Below, piece by piece: positions 9,701-14,900 of a stretch of 25,033 nucleotides of DNA. The translations under genes were made by a program, and so were the position numbers. Below the pieces are notes generated by a model, which was not told the origin of the DNA, made no database searches, and was given only the letters and a program-made list of their open reading frames with translations. Where the stretch lies: NCBI GenBank assembly GCA_964446285.1, contig CAYUNT010000048.1:1-25033 (forward strand), written 5' to 3'. The first letter of the stretch is position 1, and every line of letters begins with the position of its first letter. Origin of the DNA: CAYUNT01 sp964446285. GTDB taxonomy: Bacteria; Sumerlaeota; Sumerlaeia; SLMS01; CAYUNT01.

Positions 9701-9931
9701 GTTTTCCGCGTATGTGCCCTCGGCCACCCAGACCTCATCGCCGGAGTGGGTGGCCGTCTGGGCGGCCTTGGTCAGCGTCTGGAACGCCACGCCCCACGAC
9801 GTTCCCGCATTCGCGTCGTTGCCGTCGGGCTTTACGAAATACCGTTGCGCTGCCTCGCCCTGCGCCGCTCCAAGTACCAGGAAGACCGCTGCCCATGCCG
9901 CCAGCGCAGATGAGAAAGTAGTTTGTTTCAT
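3755..9931 (-). CDS. Giant secreted protein: four beta-helix (choice-of-anchor Q) modules, LVIVD repeats, dockerin
   Basis: A 2058-residue exported protein. The order is: signal peptide (residues 1-28); four modules of about 340-390 residues at roughly 30-367, 401-791, 848-1213 and 1240-1622; an LVIVD-repeat region (about 1647-1968, recurring VDVSNPAAP-like turns, probably a beta-propeller); and a dockerin type I-like pair (about 1996-2053). Each module opens with a F-V-x-P-x-G-x-D motif, continues with YGGFAGGETDLSQRDW, then GGG(I/V)YN-type helix rungs, and closes with SPCIDTGT and GFDMGAYEW, as in choice-of-anchor Q proteins. Pro/Thr/Ser linkers join the modules. The dockerin has two Ca-loop motifs, DLSGDGRLDAED and DANQDGVFDIAD. 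ATG 9931 is preferred over an upstream in-frame ATG because it precedes the signal peptide and has GAGGTGG before it. The role is probably surface display or scaffold binding; ligand and cohesin partner are unknown. The last five residues and the stop come from the adjoining repeat. Confidence 0.88.
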   Translation of the reverse strand: MKQTTFSSALAAWAAVFLVLGAAQGEAAQRYFVKPDGNDANAGTSWGVAFQTLTKAAQTATHSGDEVWVAEGTYAENATVTIPAGVAFYGGFAGSETDLSQRDWAAHPAIIDGQNARRCVYNMGVLDGFDVARGSISDAGGGIYSKGIVIHCRIYENTAVSKSGLGGGVYNTGTLSECAIFNNVSLGSGGGIYNSGTANRCALYGNTAFMDGGGISNYQSIANCVVFLNTAYSTGGGIKNDGPAYNNPAKVFNCTVFGNISINNLGGGIYNNYLEGDTRNCIVWNNTGGDIYQGWSASHSCFSESAGTDGNIKIDPLFMNVSGDPGAWDFHLQRFSPCIDAGKADGAPADDFEGAARPMGLGFDMGAYEYLPAVTTPEITLTPSLSPSPSPSPTRTPGGPAMRYYVSPSGNDSNEGTSWGTAFKTLKKAAQMTLQSGGEVWVAEGTYRESSQVEVGQGSSFYGGFAGGETELSQRDWNAHRTIIDGRNDHRCALVWGVLDGFDVTKGYYDGVGGGVQSYGTVIHCRIYGNEGNIYYTSGQGGGICASAGSVTDCEIYDNEAGCGGGLYVSSGVTASNCVIYGNSSFALKSRGGGVEVAAGGVIAKCTIYNNATYNLGGGLSNYGSASQCAIYGNSTGADGGGVYNNGNLANCIIYNNAADENGGGVFNAYTSASSWGKMFNCTVCGNLASGGAGGGIHIAAGAKAANCISWNNTNEDIYGAVDASYCCFREATGANGNINADPKLLTTSGDPATWNFHLLADSPCIDTGTGEGAPDVDFDSAVRPLGVGFDMGAYEWDVSQPTPTPSVTPTPFLSPTISVTPTVSLTPSSTPTPSLTPLPARTPSGQALRFFVKPAGNDVNAGDSWDEAFRTLQRAAQAATQSGDVVWVAEGTYGEIATLEIPSGVVYYGGFAGGETDLAQRDWDAHPCIIDGGNLHRCVNNSGILDGFSITRGYCADQGGGVYNKGRIAHCKIYGNSVFAEKSNGGGVYLEAGVIEQSAIFINTSQSEGGGLYIKSTGKALHCEVYSNSTLASYGYGGGVYCFGQLSSCIVHDNSTYMVGGGVYLCYFARMENCIVYRNSARSLAGGILNESVVVNCTVFGNFANGEGGIRNADTMSPKRGIVLNTISWNNQNADFNNAFGIGIFNSCYDESDGTNGNFAQDPKFVNVSGDPSTWDFHLRDDSPCIDTGTAVKAPAADFEDMPRPLGAGFDMGAYEWRHASLPTLTPTLTPAPSPSPRPALRFFVRPSGSDSNLGTSWEKAFRTLDKAAKVAVTGDEFWVAQGTYPLDQTLTIPFHAKFYGGFAGGETDLSQRDWNAHPVIIDAQNARQCVINNGVLDGCRITGGNTSNNGGGVNSSGEVAHCEIYANHGYQGGGVYISRGLVTECTLNNNTASYGGGLYIGSADGEASRCEIRGNEASYGGGAEVDGGFLTNCRVFENSCLYKGGGIYSAGTIRDCLIFNNVSREYGAGLYNQGQAFNCAVFGNVLVEYSISKSGGGGIFNAGSNARLKGNAGNSTVFGNYAELGGGIYNDSGTLASNCIIFNNGIQDFYGAGISYSCFKEANGTNGNIFANPQFINDSGELDEWDFHLRGNSPCIDTGTAAGAPASDNEGALRPQGTGIDMGAYEWSDSRPTPTPSPTPTDPSGGTLEYVSRMALPGVARIVAASGGRVLVNMGTNGSKVVDVSNPAAPIAGAAIGNKDVVDVAVSGNTAYLVSGNYLTIYDVSNPQSAVIKSQHVAQSGIPWPEGSGGLTAYSVALSENLACLLSDNVTYIIVGKKAFPPIGNPVSHYRLEILDVSNTAAPARMGYCDMKGYLYYLGAGGNLVCGIGPNSSIETVNISNPSNPLPVTGSINAGGRAVAVASSGKLACVAADWHGLEIVDISNPAAPVIAGTYNSPGDARSVALSGHLAFVADGPLGLRAVDVSNPSVPVVKCTYDTPGTAMDVAFSDGYIYVADGDQGLCILRWTGPLDPTPTASPTTTPAPTATPEGWVPGDLSGDGRLDAEDTALAARALRGGIALTSEQSAHADANQDGVFDIADLIWMQAYLAAHYTNFP

Positions 9932-9972
9932 GATAATTCCACCTCTACGGGAACCTGCTTGTGCGGATTGGT

Positions 9973-10170
9973 TCAGTGCGCGGCCAGATAGGCCTGCATC
10001 CATATCAAATCGGCGATGTCGAAGACGCCGTCGAGATTGGCGTCGGCATTGGCGGATTGTTCGGCAGTGAGCGCAATGCCTCCGCGCAATGCTTCCACCG
10101 CTAGTGCCGCATCATGGGCGTCAAAACGCCCGTCGCCAGTCACATCGCACGAAGCATGGTCTTGGTACCC
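9973..10170 (-). pseudogene. Out-of-frame dockerin domain belonging to the upstream beta-helix gene
   Basis: This stretch encodes a dockerin in a different frame from the gene at 10121-11917. It has DVTGDGRFDAHD and DANLDGVFDIAD calcium loops and ends AYLAAH. It is closely similar to the dockerin that ends the 2058-residue protein. Removing one base from the three-C run at 10168-10170 (GGG on the coding strand) would join GAYER to YQDHASCDVTGDG and give one continuous protein ending at 9973, only 41 bases before the next start codon. It is therefore not an independent gene. It is either a real frameshift or an assembly error. Confidence 0.8.
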
Positions 10171-11917
10171 GCTCATACGCGCCCATGTCGAATCCCTGGC
10201 CTTGTGGGCGGGCCACCCCTAAAATGTCCGCCGCGGGCGCGCTCTCAGAGGTTCCCGCGTCGATGCATGGCGATCCCAGCCGCAGCCGCAAATCCCATGT
10301 GGACATATCGCCCGAAACATTCACAAATTGCGGATCGGATGCGATATTGCCTGTTCCGGTCGTGCCTTCCTTGAAACAGCTATAGGAAATGACTGCGTCA
10401 TTCTCTGTGCGTATATCAAACGTGGTATTTCCCCATGCAATGCAGTTGGTGATAGAACCCCAGTAGGAGTCGATGCCGCCGCTGGGGGATTGTTGACTCG
10501 TGCCTGTGTTGCCATAGACCGTGCAGTTGGTGACGGAACCGCCCTCCTGGCGGATTCCGCTGCCGTTGAATTCAACCGTGTTGCCATAGACCGCGCAGTT
10601 GGTGACGGAACCGGTGGAGTAGATGCCGCCACCAAAGCGTAGTGCTGTGTTGTTATAGATCATGCAGTTGATGACGGAACCGGAGTTGAAAATTCCCCCC
10701 CCTGCATCATTGGCCGCCCTTCCATTCGTTATGAAAAATCCATCCAAAATGCCGCCGTTGGAAACGCACCGCCTTGTGTTCTCGCCGTCGATGATTGTGG
10801 GATGCGCCGCCCAGTCGCGCTGGGATAAATCCGTTTCGTTCCCCGCAAAACCGCCATATAGAGATACGCGCGCGGGATTATGGATCGTGGATGTATCTGC
10901 GCACACTCCGTCCGCCACCCAGACATCATGAAATTCTTCATCTGCTGCAATAATCACCTGGGCGCGGGAAATTGTCCGCAGGGCGGTAGCCCATGAAGTG
11001 CCATCCGAGGAATCATTCCCGCCATTGGGATTCACATACAGGCGAATGCCAGGCCCTTGCGGCGTTCCGGGTAGATAGGCGTCGGGAGACTCGTAAGCGC
11101 CCATGCAGACCTTGTCATCGTTTCCCGGACGCGCCGCGCTAAGGATGTCCGCCACGGGCGCGCCCGAAAGCGTTCCGGCATCCACACAAGGCGAACCGTC
11201 GCGCAGGCGCAAATCCCAGGTCGAGGGATCGCCGGAGGTGTTCACAAACAGCGGATTGCATCGCAGATTGCCCTCGCCCGATGTTCCTTCGCCAAAACAA
11301 CTGAATGTCACCTGCATCTGTGCAAGCCCTATAATATCGCCGTCGCTGTTGCGCCAGGAAATGCAGTTTCTGACGGTTCCTTTGTAAGAGAAAATGCCTC
11401 CGCTGAATGCTTTCCCTGAGTTGCCATAGACCGTGCAGTTGGCGACGGAACCGCAGTTGTATATCCCCCCGCCGTAACTATCAAAGGCATGTCCATGTGT
11501 GATGGAAAATCCATCCAGAATGCCGCTGCTGTAAACGCATTGCTTGGTATTTTGTCCGTCGATGATTGAAGGATGCGCCGCCCAGTCGCGTTCAGAGAGG
11601 TCCGCCTCGCCGCCCGCGAATCCGCCGTAAAACGCCACGCCTGCGGGGATCACTACCGTGGCGTTTTCCGCGTATGTGCCCTCGGCCACCCAGACCTCAT
11701 CGCCCGATTGGGTGGCTGTCTGGGCGGCCTTGGCCAGCGTCTGGAACGCCACGCCCCACGACGTTCCCGCATCCGCGTCGTTGCCATCGGGCTTTACGAA
11801 ATACCGTTGCGCTGCCTCGCCTCGCGCCGCTCCAAGGGCCAGCAAAATCGCCGCGAAGGTCATTGAGCGAATTATCGCCGCAATCGCCCATAAGGGGGAA
11901 AAATGTTTTCGATTCAT
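10121..11917 (-). CDS. Secreted beta-helix (choice-of-anchor Q) protein, dockerin lost by frameshift
   Basis: A 598-residue exported protein. A signal peptide (about residues 1-35) precedes two choice-of-anchor Q modules at roughly 36-275 and 290-582, with the same opening, YGGFAG, SPC(I/V)DAGT and MGAYE signatures as the larger neighbour. The first 110 or so residues of the mature protein, from RYFVKPDGND to QRDWAAHP, are nearly identical in both proteins and at the DNA level (about 11570-11850 versus 9640-9870), so they arose by recent duplication or gene conversion. The final dozen residues (VPRPCFVRCDWRRAF) are frameshift product; the expected dockerin follows in another frame. GAGG lies seven bases before the ATG. 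It is first in a likely two-gene unit with the giant protein gene. The function is probably extracellular and is otherwise unknown. Confidence 0.85.
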   Translation of the reverse strand: MNRKHFSPLWAIAAIIRSMTFAAILLALGAARGEAAQRYFVKPDGNDADAGTSWGVAFQTLAKAAQTATQSGDEVWVAEGTYAENATVVIPAGVAFYGGFAGGEADLSERDWAAHPSIIDGQNTKQCVYSSGILDGFSITHGHAFDSYGGGIYNCGSVANCTVYGNSGKAFSGGIFSYKGTVRNCISWRNSDGDIIGLAQMQVTFSCFGEGTSGEGNLRCNPLFVNTSGDPSTWDLRLRDGSPCVDAGTLSGAPVADILSAARPGNDDKVCMGAYESPDAYLPGTPQGPGIRLYVNPNGGNDSSDGTSWATALRTISRAQVIIAADEEFHDVWVADGVCADTSTIHNPARVSLYGGFAGNETDLSQRDWAAHPTIIDGENTRRCVSNGGILDGFFITNGRAANDAGGGIFNSGSVINCMIYNNTALRFGGGIYSTGSVTNCAVYGNTVEFNGSGIRQEGGSVTNCTVYGNTGTSQQSPSGGIDSYWGSITNCIAWGNTTFDIRTENDAVISYSCFKEGTTGTGNIASDPQFVNVSGDMSTWDLRLRLGSPCIDAGTSESAPAADILGVARPQGQGFDMGAYERVPRPCFVRCDWRRAF

Positions 11918-11990
11918 CGACGCGCCTCGAAATAGAATTTAATCCCTAACATTCCAGTTAAGGGACCAACCAAAACACATTCAGGGAAAT

Positions 11991-12009
11991 CTTGGGCGAG
12001 ACGCCCAAG
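11991..12009. repeat. Perfect hairpin CTTGGGCG-AGA-CGCCCAAG
   Basis: An 8 bp stem with a three-base loop, 74 bases upstream of the beta-helix gene. The reverse complement of the same 19 bases occurs at 12118-12136 inside the neighbouring MITE-like element, so this is a repeated palindrome. A further hairpin, GGCAGG-CT-CCTGCC, lies at about 12026-12039. Confidence 0.75.
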
Positions 12010-12050
12010 TCACCAGAGGGTTTCAGGCAGGCTCCTGCCACTTCCGACCG

Positions 12051-12175
12051 GGGAGGGTGGGCAAGGAACTGTTCAAAGTCACTGGTGGCATGGGCATTTG
12101 GCCTGTGATTCCGGTGGCTTGGGCGTCTCGCCCAAGGTTTTTCCTGCACTTTGAACAGTTCCTGGGAGGGTGGGC
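12051..12175. mobile_element. About 100 bp MITE-like insertion flanked by a 12 bp direct repeat
   Basis: GGGAGGGTGGGC occurs at 12051-12062 and again at 12164-12175, an exact 12 bp direct repeat. Exactly between the copies lies a 101 bp segment whose ends are a perfect 16 bp inverted repeat, AGGAACTGTTCAAAGT at 12064-12079 and its complement at 12148-12163. Inside is the hairpin CTTGGGCG-TCT-CGCCCAAG. This arrangement is what a small non-autonomous transposon with target-site duplication looks like. No coding capacity is seen. Confidence 0.65.
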
Positions 12176-12656
12176 GGCAGCTATGCCAGCCTGTGTCCGT
12201 TGCCAGTAGGTCATGTGAGTTTTCCGGCTTTGAATGACGGCATCCATTCCGGCAATTGTCCATTTTCAGCGATTAAATGCGTTGCAGATTATAGCTCCGG
12301 TTCGTGAGCAAGCAGCTAGAACAACCCTGGAAAGTTAGGAACGCATATTTTGTGCCCAATTCGCCCACCGGGGCGCCTGACGCTTTGGCAGGCAGCCGCC
12401 TGGGCGCGCCGCTTTGGAATTGCACGGCTTGGCAAGCGCATTCCGCGGACGCGCCATGTGTGCTTCCGCGGTTCGCCTAGTCATACAGTTGTGAACCTGC
12501 AACGCGCGTGTTGCACCTGTGCGACTGGCCGTTGCACGGCTGCATCATCCTCCTTCTGACGCGCGATCTTGCGCTTGCCGCTTGCCGTCCAAGCGCCGCT
12601 CGGTTCAATGTGGGTTCAGGCAGTCCGCTGCTTGGGGCTGCCGAGGCCAGTTTGCC
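12176..12656. other. Gap upstream of the kinase gene, no gene recognised
   Basis: About 480 bases without a convincing coding region. The only open frame of note (12350-12559, + strand) is Cys/Arg-rich and resembles nothing I know. The DNA contains GC-rich short inverted words, such as CCGCGGACGCGCC, but no promoter that I would defend. It presumably holds the kinase promoter and 5' leader. Confidence 0.5.
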
Positions 12657-14795
12657 ATGACCCATTCTTCGCAAAACGATGATATGCGGACCCAAGTGCG
12701 CGCCGCGTGGGAAAGCGCTGGCTCCGAGGTGTCTCCGGCGTTGCCGGCTCCATCCGGCCCCGCGCCATCGCCTCCTGCCGCATCGTCCGTGCCGTCCGCA
12801 TTGTCCGCGCCCGCCGGCCACCCAAGGATGCCCGCCACGCCGCCGATTGCGCCGGCAACTCCCGCTTCGGCGCCCGATCTGCCAAAAACCCGCCTGGGTC
12901 CGTATGAAATCCAAGGCATTCTCGGACGCGGCGGAATGGGCGAGGTCCTTCTCGGATTCGACCCCATCCTTAACCGCCGCGCAGCGATTAAAGTTCTTTC
13001 GCGCGCTCTGGCCGAGGACCCCGAAGCCGTCGAGCGTTTCAAACGCGAGGCCCGCGCCGCCGCCGCCATCGCCCACCGCAATATCGCGGGCATTTATTTC
13101 GTTGGCGCGGGCGAGGACGGACTCCCTTTCCTTGCCATGGAATTTGTGGATGGGCTTAGCCTGCACGAAATCGTCCGCCAGCGCCTTCAATATCCCTATT
13201 CTACATATTGCGACTGGATGATCCAGACCTGTTCGGGCCTCGAGGCGGCGTTCAAGGCAGGCATCATCCATCGCGATCTCAAACCGGCCAATTTGATGAT
13301 CGGACGCGATGGGGTTCTCAAGATTGTCGATTTTGGCTTGGCGAAAATTTTCCGCGAAAACTCGCACAAAACCCAGACGGGCATGGTGCTCGGCACGCCC
13401 CACTACATGTCCCCCGAACAGGGGCAGGGGCGCGCGCTCGATCACCGCTCGGACATGTATTCGCTCGGGGCCACGTTTTATCAGGCGCTGACCGGCAGGC
13501 CGCCTTTCGAGGGGCCGAGCATGGTGGATGTCATGATGCGCCATGTGAATTCGCCGCTCGTCCCCGTGTATTCCGTCAATCCCAACGTCCCGCTGGCCTT
13601 GTGTGACGTTATTCACCATACGCTGGCGAAAAATCCCGCCGAACGCCCGCAATCATACGAGGAACTCATCGCCGATCTCAAGGCGGTGAAACTCGAATTG
13701 CTGGCGAAGGAAAAGGGGGCGTTTGTCGGCGGGGGAGCGAGCGGCATCGCGCCCTCGGCCTCGCGATGGGGCGGCCCTGGCGGCGGCGGAGGGGGAGGCG
13801 GAACCGGAGCAATGAGCAACGGTGGCGGCGGTTTCGCGAGCCGTCCGGCGGGCGCGGGGGGAGGGCGCGGCGGCGCCAGCGCTGGCTGGCCAAGCGCCGC
13901 GATGCCGTCTGGAGGCGCGGCGGCGTCTGGCGCAAAAGGCCTGGGCCAAAGCGCGGGGGCATTTGCGGGCGCGGGATTGGGCGCGGGCGCGGGCGCGGAC
14001 GCGCGGGGGAGCGTGAATTCAGACCCCAGCGAGGAAACAGGACCAGGCGCTTTTGCAACCCGCGAACGCGATTTATTTCCCAACGCCTTCTCCGCCGCGG
14101 CTTCTGCTGGTCCCAACTCCCCATCCGTTCCCTCTGCTTCCAGCGCTGCCGCACCGCCGCCTTCCGCATCCCAGGCCACAATCCGCACCATGACAGTGGA
14201 AAATCCCCAAAGCGGCGCGCCGCCCGCGCGGGGGCTTTCGGCGCGCCAAGTCATGCTCATCGGATTGGGCGCTTTCGCCGTGCTGATCGGCGTGCTGAGC
14301 GTTCTGGCCGCTATGAACCGCAGCCTCAAGGAAACACCCGCCGCCACGCCACCGCCCAGCGGCGCGCCGCAGTCGTCGCTGGGCGCGGCTCTGAAGCGCC
14401 TTGCCGATTCCACCGCGCAGCCAACGCCCGTGCCGCTGCCGCCGGACCTTGCCGCCGCGCGCGATACGATGGCCGCTCTCACCGAGTGGTCGCGCGCTGT
14501 TTTGACTTACGAGGCGGAAAGAGGCCGCTTCCCCGAGTCGCCGGAACAGGTCTCGGATGCGCAATTCATCGACGCGGCCAAACTTCTCGATGGATGGCAG
14601 CAGGCGTTCCAGATCGAGCCGCTCGACCGTCAAATCCGCAGCGCCGGGGCCGATGGCGCGACTCACACCGCCGATGATCTTGCCGTCGAGGCGGGCCAGG
14701 TTCCGATGATGCCCGAGCATTATGCGCATTTGCGCGAGGAATGGCTTATCCAACAAGGCAAGGCCCCGGCGGCGGCTTCTGGCCCAAAGAAATAA
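12657..14795 (+). CDS. Membrane Ser/Thr protein kinase (PknB-type) with GspG-like extracytoplasmic domain
   Basis: The product is 712 residues. A Pro/Ala/Ser-rich N-terminus (1-75) precedes a Hanks-type kinase domain (about 80-355) with an intact active site: glycine loop GRGGMGEV (90-97), Lys112 in AIKVL, HRDLKPANL with Asp207 and Asn212, DFG at 225-227, and TPHYMSPEQ. A Gly/Ala-rich low-complexity stretch follows, then one membrane helix (about 531-553), so the kinase faces the cytoplasm. The outer segment (about 599-705) has D-G-W at 645-647 and SAGADG with TADDL at 662-675, matching the end of the type II secretion major pseudopilin (T2SSG) family. That part is inference from motif pattern. 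ATG 12657, with GAGG ten bases ahead, is preferred; the open frame extends upstream without kinase-like sequence. A different repeat begins one base after the stop. The substrate is unknown. Confidence 0.9.
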   Translation: MTHSSQNDDMRTQVRAAWESAGSEVSPALPAPSGPAPSPPAASSVPSALSAPAGHPRMPATPPIAPATPASAPDLPKTRLGPYEIQGILGRGGMGEVLLGFDPILNRRAAIKVLSRALAEDPEAVERFKREARAAAAIAHRNIAGIYFVGAGEDGLPFLAMEFVDGLSLHEIVRQRLQYPYSTYCDWMIQTCSGLEAAFKAGIIHRDLKPANLMIGRDGVLKIVDFGLAKIFRENSHKTQTGMVLGTPHYMSPEQGQGRALDHRSDMYSLGATFYQALTGRPPFEGPSMVDVMMRHVNSPLVPVYSVNPNVPLALCDVIHHTLAKNPAERPQSYEELIADLKAVKLELLAKEKGAFVGGGASGIAPSASRWGGPGGGGGGGGTGAMSNGGGGFASRPAGAGGGRGGASAGWPSAAMPSGGAAASGAKGLGQSAGAFAGAGLGAGAGADARGSVNSDPSEETGPGAFATRERDLFPNAFSAAASAGPNSPSVPSASSAAAPPPSASQATIRTMTVENPQSGAPPARGLSARQVMLIGLGAFAVLIGVLSVLAAMNRSLKETPAATPPPSGAPQSSLGAALKRLADSTAQPTPVPLPPDLAAARDTMAALTEWSRAVLTYEAERGRFPESPEQVSDAQFIDAAKLLDGWQQAFQIEPLDRQIRSAGADGATHTADDLAVEAGQVPMMPEHYAHLREEWLIQQGKAPAAASGPKK

Positions 14796-14796
14796 C

Positions 14797-14900
14797 ACCA
14801 CAAAGACACGAAGGAATAAGTCTAAAACCCAGAGAGAATCTTTTTCGTGCGAAACAAGTTTTTTCATGGATATTCCTTTGTGTCTTTGCGCCTTGGTGGT
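14797..14900. repeat. Inverted-repeat unit of the ACCACAAAGACACGAAGG type
   Basis: The arms at 14797-14818 and 14871-14900 pair as ACCAC plus AAAGACACGAAGGAATA (one mismatch), with an extra CAAGGCGC in the right arm. The loop is about 52 bases. The left arm starts one base after the kinase stop. The right arm is translated as FVSLRLGGN at the start of the next gene. Similar CACAAAGACAC/GTGTCTTTG intergenic words are common in many environmental bacterial genomes (general knowledge, not checked here). The unit could form a long hairpin in the mRNA and act as a terminator or processing site. Confidence 0.75.

Noticed and set aside
9932..10003. Upstream ATG at 10003 for the 2058-residue protein
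   Set aside because: It would put 24 residues before a normal signal peptide and overlap the dockerin frame; ATG 9931 has GAGGTGG before it.
12350..12559. Possible 69-residue gene upstream of the kinase
   Set aside because: No Shine-Dalgarno, odd Cys/Arg composition and no recognisable family; more likely chance in a gap.
12477..14482. Long - strand open frames opposite the kinase gene (391 and 289 codons)
   Set aside because: They mirror the kinase and its Gly/Ala-rich linker; composition and lack of motifs mark them as antisense shadows.
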